Below are positions 30,401 to 39,201 of a stretch of 64,000 bases of DNA, one piece after another. The DNA is from Tritrichomonas musculus (lineage: Eukaryota; Parabasalia; Tritrichomonadida; Tritrichomonadidae), in assembly GCA_039105265.1 (NCBI GenBank), contig JAPFFF010000043.1:1048501-1112500 (forward strand). The letters are read 5' to 3'. Each line of letters starts with the position of its first letter. Position 1 is the stretch's first letter. The translations under genes and the position numbers were made by a program. Below the pieces are notes generated by a model. The model made no database searches. It was not told the origin of the DNA and worked only from the letters and a program-made list of their open reading frames with translations.

Positions 30401-31370
30401 TTGAAAAGTCGGTGAAGTGATTATTGCAACCGATGTTGCACGAGAATGAGACCGCCAGCGAGTTTAATACATTGTATACATGGGAAACAAAAGGCGAACG
30501 TGGGAAGGAGCAAAAATTGAATGGAACCGCCGGAACCGTGCTCGGATGGACGAAGGTCTCAGGGAGGAGCACCTTCTGGCTGAGTTCTGCATCTGAAGCA
30601 GGTACTGCCGGGCGGTTTCGGTCGAGTATTGGTTGCCCATTCGAAATGATCATTTGTCCTCGGGCAACCAATACACCTTCAACTGACTTATCCTTTGCAA
30701 GGTAACTCAGAGGGGAACGGGCAGCCAGTGAAGGATCGCTCGTAATGACGAACCAAGAGGGGTTCTGACCACCCTCTGGATTCGTCGGATTATAGTGTAC
30801 TCCTGACTGCAGGAGTACCTCTGTCGTCCTTTGTGTATTAGGAACTATGAGATTTCTGGCGCAATTTGGTCGGCTCGTAGAATCACTTTGATGCGCATCT
30901 GATCTAAATTCTTCGGAATCTGAAAAGTCTGGGGAAACGTTGGAATCGCTCTGTGAGGTACTCCGTATGTTGATAGGAGCAGGTCCAACCGGCGGGTGCC
31001 GCTGCTCCGTAGGATATGAAATTCGATCTGTGAGTGAGTATTGCGCGGGAAGATTATGAGGAACATTTGGAACATATCGAGGCTGTGTATTTGATTGAGT
31101 TGAGTTCGGGGCAAACTGGTCCCCGTTTTGGTGCGTCTTTGAATTGATCTCTCTTGAGTGGCGAGATATTGGAGAAGTAGCGAGTTTGTTGTAATTTATA
31201 TTGAAAGGGCTATCTACTGTATTAATTTGAGGCGAAAAACTGCGAAATTCGGGTGTTCCATTTCCATCATCATCTGAAAAATTTCCACCAAAATCATCAA
31301 TTTTGGTATCAATCGAATCAGCGTCGAGTGCTAATTCGGAAAATCTAGGTTTGGTCGTGCAAAAAAGCAT
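24462..31370 (-). CDS. Copy 2 ORF: repeat domain, three zinc fingers, reverse transcriptase, R2-type endonuclease (2302 aa)
   Basis: ATG at 31370-31368, about 20 bases behind the tRNA-derived T-run. Domains: low-complexity N-terminus (1-385); 15 repeats of 18 residues (about 385-655); Cys2His2 zinc fingers near 787, 852 and 915; Arg-rich linker with DRRRGEDSRRRRRQAG (about 1015); reverse transcriptase about 1330-1720 with FKKGDPDDAHSWRPI (1425), GVKQGCPLSPTLFNIC (1560) and YADDIIVF (1606); zinc knuckle CTRCGQIETLNHILNGC (1973); endonuclease core RPDVWWWDGDQLKIAEF (2042). This order is typical of R2/NeSL/CRE-type non-LTR elements. A G is missing at 24597-24599 (three Gs against four in copy 3), so the last 48 residues read out of frame; the catalytic domains are untouched. 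The copy could still be active. Confidence 0.9.
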   Translation of the reverse strand: MLFCTTKPRFSELALDADSIDTKIDDFGGNFSDDDGNGTPEFRSFSPQINTVDSPFNINYNKLATSPISRHSREINSKTHQNGDQFAPNSTQSNTQPRYVPNVPHNLPAQYSLTDRISYPTEQRHPPVGPAPINIRSTSQSDSNVSPDFSDSEEFRSDAHQSDSTSRPNCARNLIVPNTQRTTEVLLQSGVHYNPTNPEGGQNPSWFVITSDPSLAARSPLSYLAKDKSVEGVLVARGQMIISNGQPILDRNRPAVPASDAELSQKVLLPETFVHPSTVPAVPFNFCSFPRSPFVSHVYNVLNSLAVSFSCNIGCNNHFTDFSNHMSVMNTNMFNVNNSNSFTNNSFINNNISNYNVSHNNVNLVHHSVDVDNQTVESTAHVAHHSVDVDNRVVASMAHVAHHSVDVDNQIVASTAHVVHHNVDVDNQIVKSTAHVAHHSVDVDYQTVKSTALVANHSVDVDNQIVKSTAHVAHHAVDVDNQTVKSTAHVAHHTVDVDNQIVKSTAHVAHHAVDVDNQIVKSTAHVAHHAVDVDNQIVKSTAHVAHHAVDVDNQIVKSTAHVAHHAVDVDNRVVTSTAHVTHHNVDVDNQTVTSTAHITHHSVGVDDRVVTSTAHIDHHQVVTKEKLFTSVIEVPKFVFEINEKVVPLFTLSGNHSLLNTFSNNNFLGSRTNSLGTQTTSNSSGTSSVVSGAEEFTDAHSHSEHSDHSDDDNHGGSDDNPSSPVGDNVSIDWIVSELAGVKTKTDMKSLIDILQVANIDTSPFANVSDVDTPIILLMYQKDRWLGVGQFYCPCCDKTFPTCASLSFHLKSTHTTNNIPLEQAAFEYIVGRKLRWKIDSPHLPPDAFHYRTIHVCPCSDCDYLVSRANSLSSHMGSSHQDMEALKREVGVFWAMSILHAKKHRKLLVASDVYHDLHGSLCMKCKDFVGRDKATVKQHTNRSHPQANVEGHRVQAIDISISVNWLSPETDDDEIREANTDLERIKIVRSENRVTQDDERQMPVQPRADESVDLQVMEDRRRGEDSRRRRRQAGFIPANERLPEAHLHSVSSSSEEDTHTIDEHPAHPASASIVDIESCLSKAENWKSRCMKEDDDFVHLPKLWGDRLAKHRKKFEEVFNSEVKDVLNWYNEAINLSDSLEKSSRMLLCEGMISKIILILRKSIRKFVRSARRGSDKIRRPHSLETPIQMKSASKFIAGIELLHSRIHITDEDLDQPQRNVIADIKEKLVRFLSQAPLEFSQLLGSGDLDSIDGLIYDEHYDERMKFIRAKLEELEILNNSPSSLGYKKFLQKFYAEDAKRTLDWFVLNDDTPECVVPVEDFENVYGSSWSDAAALGDDPDGVYTLQRRISSNNSDELKSLILNEEAILKAVRSRSNLSAVGCDGISNGVWKVGGSVTATIIKNVLCCMLDTGLFPEVLKMNKTVMLFKKGDPDDAHSWRPITITPTIYRMLMCHISRSLQTLNSKHRFISPSQKGFMRIPAGAAEHATVVDEMIHDAARNQKSLYITTIDFSDAFGSVPHKLIKKNLTDIGFDLSFVKTIINSYRDSSTKIISNNRRSNSICFRKGVKQGCPLSPTLFNICIEPLLARLNACKEDGYHWLDSATTVQAYADDIIVFSDSEVGMKNLLSVVEHFCSYAGDMKINCKKCHAFTYIAHNGSRSVLNDNFTIAGGRIDNISIQNNTTYLGLPIACKSSQRKHHVFRRIEDMTKDVIRITSSALRFTQAVDAIKRFVIPKIDYELMANTAPTNCLSRLDELIRGKLSKMIGAAGIPTAWFYTTKNDGGLYIQKLTDRQKALTIRLYIALMESNDKSIRDMVKASDEAEIIFRDATIDLTSPFLHLKVKDNGALDAKRNRGTSNILARCVKALHDANMGLILKDDMFTLKDLNSNVTFDVNTSNVVKHIMKVMSDRYYSDLCQHKMRGHTFTTLKNSPLSNYFMKPNALMADSVVRFAIKARTNTLMTASLAAHRNPQMSNRCTRCGQIETLNHILNGCKRCKHKFTKRHDEVVKVLCKYLTEKKRVIVHCNQSVRGRSNEHITGDSASLRPDVWWWDGDQLKIAEFTIPYGMLSGDDDESTLVIRRREKLNKYQKLVDDCRNQLNCNVSLFVFIVSSLGAIPDDTINELKKVTVTTKDALKLAGRMVAAALRESMILYIDTKIKKRVNDNNEDEDNDNDNGNDYDNDVENVNVLDTDGDDDSNDLNDTSSNVTDGESADDEYNSVNILDDEEWRELIDASADVDRSGPPSELDTTDDETDVLENPGTTHYGTKLKVPTLPPLPKRRESNTPLLNFRQTFLLGPAPFILL
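29520..30270 (-). repeat. 54-base coding minisatellite, 15 units (copy 2)
   Basis: Same 18-residue repeat as copy 1, 15 units. The 5'-most units are diverse (HSVDVDNRVVA, HNVDVDNQIVK), the middle four are identical, and the last two match the other copies. Confidence 0.9.
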
Positions 31371-31390
31371 ATATGAAAACTAAAAAAAAA

Positions 31391-31405
31391 TCTCCTCCCG
31401 TGTGG
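31391..31405 (-). repeat. tRNA-Asn-derived target block (copy 2 5' junction)
   Basis: Same 15-mer TCTCCTCCCGTGTGG with a nine-A run to its left; followed by the 3' end of copy 3. Confidence 0.9.
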
Positions 31406-31513
31406 TAAATTCGTTTATTAATCATTAGAGTAAGTATAAAATACTAATAAACGAGAGTGATGATTCACTCACAATAAAATAAAAGGGGCGGGCCCCAATA
31501 AAAAAAAATCTGC

Positions 31514-34500
31514 CTAAAATTCAGAAGAGGAGTGTTGGACTCCCTCCTCTTCGGTAGCGGAGGCAGGGTCGGCACCTTGAGTTTGGTTCCATAGTGGGGT
31601 GGTGCCTGGATTTTCCAGTACGTCAGTTTCATCATCAGTAGTGTCAAGCTCAGACGGGGGCCCCGACCTGTCAACATCCGCACTTGCATCAATGAGATCC
31701 CGCCATTCTTCGTCGTCCAGGATGTTGACAGAGTTGTACTCATCGTCTGCGGACTCCCCGTCGGTAACATTGGAGCTAGTATCATTGAGATCATTAGAAT
31801 CATCGTCACCATCAGTATCAAGAACATTAACATTTTCAACATCGTTATCATAATCGTTACCATTATCGTTATCGTTATCTTCATCTTCATTGTTGTCGTT
31901 AACCCTCTTCTTAATCTTAGTATCAATGTACAATATCATAGATTCCCGTAAAGCGGCTGCTACCATCCTCCCTGCAAGTTTGAGTGCGTCTTTGGTCGTG
32001 ACTGTCACTTTCTTGAGTTCATTGATGGTGTCATCGGGTATTGCACCGAGGGAGGAGACAATGAACACAAATAGCGACACATTGCAGTTCAACTGGTTTC
32101 TGCAATCATCGACAAGCTTCTGGTACTTGTTCAACTTCTCTCTGCGTCGTATGACTAAGGTGGATTCATCATCATCGCCAGATAACATTCCGTATGGGAT
32201 GGTGAATTCAGCTATCTTCAGCTGGTCACCGTCCCACCACCATACATCTGGTCTGAGAGAAGCAGAGTCACCAGTGATGTGTTCGTTGCTGCGTCCACGA
32301 ACACTTTGGTTACAATGCACGATGACTCTCTTCTTTTCGGTGAGGTACTTGCAAAGTACCTTGACAACTTCGTCGTGTCTCTTTGTGAATTTGTGTTTGC
32401 ACCGCTTGCACCCGTTTAAGATGTGATTGAGAGTTTCAATCTGTCCACAACGAGTGCAACGGTTACTCATTTGAGGGTTTCTGTGAGCAGCAAGTGATGC
32501 TGTCATGAGCGTATTCGTACGTGCTTTGATAGCGAATCTGACAACAGAGTCCGCCATCAAAGCATTGGGCTTCATGAAGTAGTTGCTCAATGGTGAGTTT
32601 TTCAATGTCGTGAATGTATGTCCTCTCATCTTGTGCTGACAAAGATCTGAATAGTAACGGTCACTCATGACTTTCATGATGTGTTTAACAACATTAGAGG
32701 TGTTAACATCAAATGTGACATTACTATTCAGATCTTTGAGCGTAAACATATCATCTTTGAGTATCAGACCCATGTTAGCGTCGTGCAAAGCTTTAACACA
32801 TCGGGCTAAGATGTTCGACGTCCCGCGGTTACGCTTTGCATCTAACGCACCATTGTCTTTAACTTTTAGGTGCAAGAACGGTGAAGTCAAGTCGATGGCA
32901 GCATCCCTGAAGATGATCTCGGCTTCATCAGAAGCCTTGACCATATCACGGATGCTTTTATCGTTAGACTCCATCAAGGCAATGTAGAGTCTGATAGTGA
33001 GAGCTTTCTGGCGATCTGTGAGTTTCTGTATGTAAAGACCGCCATCGTTTTTCGTCGTGTAGAACCAGGCGGTTGGAATACCAGCAGCACCGACCATTTT
33101 GGACAGCTTGCCCCGAATGAGTTCATCTAAGCGACTGAGGCAATTTGTCGGTGCTGTGTTCGCCATCAGTTCGTAGTCAATCTTGGGAATCACGAACCGT
33201 TTGATGGCGTCAACCGCTTGTGTGAACCGAAGAGCGCTGCCAGTAATTCGAATGACGTCCTTCGTCATGTCTTCGATTCGCCGAAAAACGTGATGTTTAC
33301 GCTGCGAAGATTTGCACGCGATTGGAAGTCCGAGATACGTTGTATTGTTCTGAATGCTGATGTTATCAATACGTCCTCCAGCAATGGTGAAGTTGTCGTT
33401 CAACACACTGCGAGAACCATTGTGAGCAATGTATGTGAAAGCGTGGCACTTCTTGCAGTTGATCTTCATGTCGCCTGCATAACTGCAGAAGTGCTCCACG
33501 ACCGAAAGCAAGTTCTTCATCCCGACTTCCGAGTCCGAGAACACGATTATGTCATCGGCGTAAGCTTGAACGGTTGTCGCTGAGTCCAACCAATGATAAC
33601 CGTCCTCCTTGCAAGCGTTCAACCGCGCGAGGAGAGGTTCGATACAAATGTTGAATAACGTCGGACTCAGCGGACAACCTTGCTTGACGCCTTTGCGAAA
33701 ACAGATAGAATTAGATCGTCTGTTGTTGCTGATGATCTTCGTCGAAGAGTCTCTGTACGAATTAATAATCGTTTTAACAAAAGAAAGATCAAAGCCAATG
33801 TCTGTAAGATTCTTTTTAATAAGTTTATGTGGTACGGAACCAAATGCATCAGAAAAGTCGATCGTCGTGATGTAGAGTGACTTTTGGTTCCGTGCAGCAT
33901 CGTGTATCATCTCATCAACCACAGTTGCATGCTCAGCCGCTCCAGCTGGAATACGCATGAATCCTTTCTGACTCGGTGATATGAACCTATGTTTTGAATT
34001 CAGCGTTTGAAGCGAGCGGCTGATGTGACACATCAGCATCCGATAAATCGTCGGAGTGATGGTGATAGGACGCCACGAATGGGCGTCGTCAGGGTCTCCT
34101 TTCTTAAACAACATGACGGTTTTGTTCATTTTCAACACCTCCGGAAAGAGACCAGTGTCAAGCATGCAACACAACACATTCTTGATGATCGTCGCCGTGA
34201 CACTCCCGCCAACCTTCCACACACCATTTGAAATGCCGTCGCATCCGACGGCAGACAGATTGGATCTCGATCTGACCGCTTTGAGAATAGCTTCTTCGTT
34301 GAGGATGAGTGATTTGAGTTCATCAGAATTATTCGATGAAATTCTGCGCTGAAGAGTGTAAACACCATCTGGGTCATCCCCGAGAGCAGCAGCATCGCTC
34401 CACGAGGACCCGTACACGTTCTCGAAATCTTCGACTGGGACGACACATTCCGGTGTGTCGTCGTTCAACACGAACCAGTCGAGTGTACGTTTGGCGTCTT

Positions 34501-36643
34501 CAGCGTAGAATTTCTGAAGGAACTTCTTGTAGCCAAGCGAGGAAGGAGAGTTGTTGAGAATCTCCAATTCCTCTAGCTTGGCACGTATGAATTTCATCCT
34601 TTCATCGTAATGCTCATCGTAAATCAAACCGTCAATTGAGTCCAAGTCACCACTCCCAAGAAGTTGAGAGAACTCCAAAGGAGCCTGTGACAGAAAGCGA
34701 ACAAGCTTCTCTTTGATGTCTGCGATGACATTACGTTGAGGTTGATCGAGATCTTCATCAGTGATGTGAATACGGGAATGCAGGAGTTCAATACCAGCGA
34801 TGAATTTGGAGGCCGACTTCATCTGAATCGGTGTCTCCAAGGAATGCGGGCGACGAATCTTATCTGAACCTCTCCGTGCCGAACGAACGAACTTCCTAAT
34901 CGACTTCCGTAGAATGAGAATGATTTTCGAAATCATCCCTTCGCAGAGAAGCATTCGGCTGCTCTTTTCCAAAGAGTCAGAGAGGTTAATAGCTTCATTA
35001 TACCAATTGAGAACATCCTTGACTTCACTGTTAAACACTTCTTCGAACTTTTTCCTGTGCTTCGCTAAACGGTCACCCCACAGCTTCGGGAGGTGCACGA
35101 AATCATCATCTTCCTTCATGCACCTCGACTTCCAATTCTCAGCTTTGGACAGGCAACTCTCAATGTCCACGATCGAAGCTGAATTTGAATGACCAGGATG
35201 TACATCACTTTGAATGACTTCGCCATCACTTGAAGAAGAGACTGAGTGCAAGCGTGCTTCTGGCATTCTCTCATTGGCTGGAATGGAACCAGCCTGACGT
35301 CTGCGTCGGCGGTTATCCTCTGCACGACGTCGATCTTCCATCACTTGGAGGTCAACAGACTCATCTGACCTCGCCTGCACAGGATTCAACCTTTCTTCTT
35401 CCTGTAAAATCCTATTTTCCATTCTGACACTTTTTTCTTTGTCAAGGTCAGAATTGGCCTCACGAATCTCATCGTCATCGGTATCGGGTGAAAACCACTT
35501 GGTAGAAATATTCACCTCGAATGATTGCAAACGATGACCTTCAACGTTGGATGCTGGATGAGATCTGTTTGAGTGTTGCTTGACAGTGACTTTGTCTTTT
35601 CCAATGAAGTCACTGCAAGTTGAACACATCGAACCACGCAGATCATGAAAGACATCCCGTGTTGCAAGTAAACATCTGCATCTTCTAGCATGCAGGATGT
35701 TCATTGCCCAGAAAACACCCACTTCTCTTTTGAGAGCTTCAAGATCCTGATGAGCCGAACCGATATGGCTGCTCAACGAATTCGCCCGACTCACAAGATA
35801 GTTACAGTCACTCACAGGACAAACGTAAATGGTCCGATAATGTGGAGCATCTGCCGGAAGATGAGGCGAGTCAATCTTCCATCTTAACTTACGACCAATT
35901 ATGTATTCAAAAGCCGCCTGTTCAATTGGAACCCCATTCGTTACATGCAGCGACCTCAGGTGGAATGATAACGAGGCACATGTAGGGAACGTTTTGTCGC
36001 AACAAGGGCAATAAAACTGCCCAACACCCAACCATCTACACTTCTGATACATCAGAAGGACGATAGGAACATTTACATCAACAACATCAGCGAAAGGAGA
36101 CATGTCAATATTACCAACCTGAAGTTGGTCGATGAGCGAGGTCAATTCTGCTTTAGAATTGATTTTGGACAGCTCATCCACAATCCATTCAATTGAAATC
36201 CTATCGTCCCTTGACGGTGAAGAACATCCATCATTACTACCGTTGCGATCATCATCATCAGAGTGATCGGTGCGTTCTGATTGAGAACGCACCTCGGAGA
36301 AGTCTTCTGCACCACTAATAGTACTACTCGTACTAGTGGATGAAGTCTGTGTGCCTAATGAATTGCTTCGAGAGTCAGAGGATGAATTGAATGATGAGTG
36401 ATCACCTGCGAGAGTAAATAAAGGGACCACCTTCTCATTGAACTCGAAGACGAACTTAGGCACTTCGATGACGGAAGTGATGACTTTCTCCTTCGTGACT
36501 ACTTGATGATGATCGATGTGAGCAGTTGACGTGACAACCCGATCGTCGACGCCAACAGCGTGATGAGTGATGTGAGCCGTTGACGTGACGGTTTGGTTGT
36601 CAACGTCAACGTTGTGGTGAGTGACGTGAGCTGTTGACTTTGA
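31514..36643 (-). pseudogene. Copy 3 downstream frame: end of repeat domain to endonuclease
   Basis: After the frameshift at 36639-36641 this frame is open to the TAG-type end at 31514, covering the last two 18-residue repeats, three zinc fingers, Arg-rich linker, reverse transcriptase with YADDIIVF, zinc knuckle CTRCGQIETLNHILNGC and endonuclease core RPDVWWWDGDQLKIAEF, and the full tail ending EEEGVQHSSSEF. The frame stays open further upstream to an ATG at 37084, but there it reads the repeat array in the wrong phase, which is possible because the unit length is a multiple of three. All catalytic residues are intact; only the single-base insertion separates it from the upstream part. Confidence 0.85.
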
Positions 36644-37055
36644 CAATCTGATTGTCAACGTCAACAGCGTGATGAGAGACGTGAGCTGTTGACGTGACAG
36701 TCTGATTGTCAACGTCAACAGCGTGATGAGCGACGTGAGCTGTTGACTTGACAATCTGATTGTCAACGTCAACAGCGTGATGAGCGACGTGAGCTGTTGA
36801 CTTGACAATCTGATTGTCAACGTCAACAGCGTGATGAGCGACGTGAGCTGTTGACTTGACAATCTGATTGTCAATGTCAACAGCGTGATGAGCGACGTGA
36901 GCTGTTGACTTGACAATCTGATTGTCAACGTCAACAGCGTGATGAGCGACGTGAGCTGTTGACTTGACAATCTGATTGTCAATGTCAACAGCGTGATGAG
37001 CGACGTGAGCTGTTGACTTGACAATCTGATTGTCAACGTCAACAGCGTGATTAGC
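36500..37055 (-). repeat. 54-base coding minisatellite, 10 units (copy 3)
   Basis: Ten units; the frameshift lies in the eighth. Units 2 and 4 carry VDIDNQ instead of VDVDNQ, and the blocks V-I-V-I look like a duplicated two-unit segment. Confidence 0.85.
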
Positions 37056-38243
37056 AACAGATTCAACATTGTGAGTATCAGCACTCACAACATGGTTGTT
37101 CTCAAACGTGTTTGAGTCAGCAGGTTGAGAGATGGCACCAGCTGATTGACTACTAATATTAGCTGCTGAGTTTGGTGAGTAAGAATTAACAATATCACGC
37201 GTATCAATGTGCTGCGAAGAAAGGAAATAAAAGTTATTATTATTGATGTAACTCCATGACATGTGATGTGAAATGTCGGTGAAGTGAGATGTGTTGCACC
37301 CGATGTTGCATGTTCCTGAGAGAAAGAGCGAATTAACGATGTTGGACACATGCGAAACAAACGGGGAACATTTTGAGTGAAAATTGAATGGAACCGTTCG
37401 AATGCTAGACGAAGGAACGAAAGAATAGGGATCAAAAGCATTTAAACGAAGTTCTTCATCCGTTGATGGGATTGCTGGTCGATTCCTGTCGAATTTTGGT
37501 TGCTCATCGGAAATGATCAATTGTCCTCGAGCAACCAGAATTCCTTCGGATGACTTCTCATTCATATTATAAGCAAGAGGACAACGAGAAATCAATGAAG
37601 GATCGCACGTAACAACGATCCATGATGGGTTAGGAACTCCATCAGAATTCGACGGGTTATAGTGAACACCCGACCGTAAGAGCACTTCTGTCCCTCTAGA
37701 AGGATTATTTGAATTGCAGAAAATAGTTTCAGGTTCCTCAATTTCTTCATCGGAAATTGATATTTGATCACTATTATCACTTTTTTCTGAATCTGAATTA
37801 ATGTGCTCGAAATTGGTCATATCGTCATCAGGACACTTGGAAAGTGATTGTGAAGCTGGTCCAACCGGCGGGAGCCGCAGCTTCACATCATCACTAGGAT
37901 ATCTGCTAGTATCTTTTTTGCGGGGTGAGATTTGAGTTGCGTATCTTGTTTTATACGAGGAGTCAAGGTCGTCTAGTAGCGAATTGTCTTTGAAAAAGTC
38001 GAACTTATTGAGTTTTGGATGATGGGATATCTGTTCCCTAGAACAAGGAATCTTAAAACCTCCATCGTATTTGTTATCGGAATGGCAATTGCTGTTGTGA
38101 ATATGGGTAGGATTGTGACACCTATCGGTCATGATATCTCGATTATTAAAAATATTTTCACCGATTTTTTCGGGAGTGGAATCAAACGAATCAGCATCTT
38201 CTGCTGATTCCAAAAATCTACTTTTCGTTGGGTAGATCAACAT
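36606..38243 (-). CDS. Copy 3 upstream frame: N-terminal region and first eight repeats (545 aa)
   Basis: Starts at the ATG 38243-38241, about 20 bases behind the tRNA-derived block. It encodes the same N-terminal region as copy 1 with few changes, then eight 18-residue repeats, and is ended by an extra T in GACTTTGAC at 36636-36644 (other units have GACTTGAC). After the shift it reads 12 unrelated residues to a stop. The reading continues, in the next frame, as the feature at 31514-36643. With ten repeats in total this copy has the shortest array. Confidence 0.85.
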   Translation of the reverse strand: MLIYPTKSRFLESAEDADSFDSTPEKIGENIFNNRDIMTDRCHNPTHIHNSNCHSDNKYDGGFKIPCSREQISHHPKLNKFDFFKDNSLLDDLDSSYKTRYATQISPRKKDTSRYPSDDVKLRLPPVGPASQSLSKCPDDDMTNFEHINSDSEKSDNSDQISISDEEIEEPETIFCNSNNPSRGTEVLLRSGVHYNPSNSDGVPNPSWIVVTCDPSLISRCPLAYNMNEKSSEGILVARGQLIISDEQPKFDRNRPAIPSTDEELRLNAFDPYSFVPSSSIRTVPFNFHSKCSPFVSHVSNIVNSLFLSGTCNIGCNTSHFTDISHHMSWSYINNNNFYFLSSQHIDTRDIVNSYSPNSAANISSQSAGAISQPADSNTFENNHVVSADTHNVESVANHAVDVDNQIVKSTAHVAHHAVDIDNQIVKSTAHVAHHAVDVDNQIVKSTAHVAHHAVDIDNQIVKSTAHVAHHAVDVDNQIVKSTAHVAHHAVDVDNQIVKSTAHVAHHAVDVDNQTVTSTAHVSHHAVDVDNQIVKVNSSRHSPQR

Positions 38244-38263
38244 ATTTGCAAAATAAAAAAAAA

Positions 38264-38278
38264 TCTCCTCCCGTGTGG
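38264..38278 (-). repeat. tRNA-Asn-derived target block (copy 3 5' junction)
   Basis: Same 15-mer, here extended by AT to GTGTGGAT, as in the tRNA gene itself; followed by the 3' end of short element 2. Confidence 0.9.
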
Positions 38279-39126
38279 ATTGTTTATTAAAAGCGGTTAG
38301 AAATGCATAAAAGCAAAAAGGAAGCGAAAGTTCGCAAAACTTTCAATCAAAAAAGCAATTTTGTAAGAAAAAAAGGTATGCTTAAACCTTTAAAGTGAGA
38401 CCAACTTGAACATAAGGAGCAACAGAACAATTAAAAAAATATTCAATTAATTGAGAGGGAACGAGTATTAATTGAATAGTGAACGATCAACAATTGAAAG
38501 CCATATGATCGTCGTCTGAATGGATCTCATGGGCATCCATCCGTTGAGTCTATAGACGCATTGAGCCATAGCAACTTAAATAGGATATATATATCCGTCA
38601 AAGTTTAATCGGCAGCCGTCAAGTACTCTTCAGGGCCCGGAAGAGATAAGGAACATCAAGTGGACTCAATAAAAGAGGGCGACTCCAATAACAAAGAGAG
38701 TAAATTAACTTCGATCTGAGCTATGTATAGTCTATAAATAACGTAAAATACTGCAAATTAAAGATGTAAAATAGAGTCAATAAGACAGTATGATCGAAGG
38801 AATCTGAATAAACAACATGAGAGAGAGGAGAATAATAACATAAGAGTAAAAGAATGAGATTTTGGTTAAAGAATATATATCTGATCGAATGACAAGTATA
38901 ACGTTAAGAGCTGAGATTGATAAATTGTAATGAACTAAGGTAGTATAACTGAGTGATATATCGAGTGGTCGGACTTTGTGATATGAGTTCTAATATAATT
39001 GAAATCAGTTTTGAAAAATTTGAGAAAAGTCGAGAAGAGTGGTATCAATCGACTCAGTAGAAGGTGCTGAACACGAATATGTAGCTAAAGTTAACCAAAA
39101 CCTCAAAAATAAAAATGAAAAAAAAA
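38279..39126 (-). mobile_element. Short non-autonomous element 2 (SIDE-like), 0.85 kb
   Basis: Occupies the space between the tRNA-Asn gene and copy 3. Its 5' part (minus strand) resembles the degenerate start of the long elements: on the + strand GTATCAATCGACTCAGTAGA, GGTGCTGA and CGAATATGTAG are comparable to copy 0. It shares AACGTTAAGAGCTGAGATTG, GATCGAAGGAA and GTGGTCGGACTT with short element 1 and ends in TTAATAAAC. No open frame of note. Being next to the intact tRNA, it is probably the latest insertion. Confidence 0.75.
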
Positions 39127-39127
39127 T
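39118..39127 (-). terminator. RNA polymerase III terminator of tRNA-Asn
   Basis: Directly after the discriminator base the minus strand reads A followed by nine Ts, a standard Pol III stop signal. The same T-run is found at each retroelement junction. Confidence 0.75.
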
Positions 39128-39201
39128 CTCCTCCCGTGTGGATCGAACACACGACTTCCAGATTAACAGTCTGACACTCTAACCAACTGAGTTAGGGAGG
39201 A
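39128..39201 (-). tRNA. tRNA-Asn (anticodon GTT)
   Basis: A 74-base gene folds into a full cloverleaf: acceptor TCCTCCC/GGGAGGA, D-arm ACTC...GAGT with loop AGTTGGTTA, anticodon stem TCAGA/TCTGG around loop CTGTTAA (anticodon GTT), variable loop AAGTC, T-arm GTGTG/CACAC with loop TTCGATC, discriminator G, no intron, CCA not encoded. Box A and box B (GTTCGATCC) are present. The gene is intact although a retroelement array starts at its 3' end; its last 14 bases are repeated at five further junctions down to 16150. Confidence 0.95.

Larger units (their letters stand above)
24399..31390 (-). mobile_element. Non-LTR retrotransposon copy 2, full length, 6.99 kb
   Basis: Unit between target blocks 24384-24398 and 31391-31405. 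It has the best preserved reading frame of the array: one ORF of 2302 residues, interrupted only in its last 50 codons. The 3' tail carries the same stem (CGTTTATTA...TAATAAACG) as copies 1 and 3. Its N-terminal half has diverged clearly from copies 1 and 3, while its 3' half is almost identical to copy 3. Confidence 0.9.
31406..38263 (-). mobile_element. Non-LTR retrotransposon copy 3, chimeric, 6.86 kb
   Basis: Unit between target blocks 31391-31405 and 38264-38278. From its 5' end to about 35182 it follows copy 1 almost base for base; from about 35173 to the 3' end it follows copy 2. The switch falls in TCGAAGCTGA (35173-35182), present in both parents at 19898-19907 and 28163-28172. It is the long copy nearest the tRNA gene. 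Confidence 0.9.

Noticed and set aside
16165-39126. Array interpreted as a segmental tandem duplication rather than repeated insertion
   Set aside because: Units differ in type and length (long, short, truncated), yet each starts at the same tRNA block; duplication alone would not give this. Some later recombination is not excluded.
39128-39201. tRNA gene split or destroyed by the insertion
   Set aside because: A complete cloverleaf with both internal promoter boxes and terminator is present; the insertion point lies behind it.
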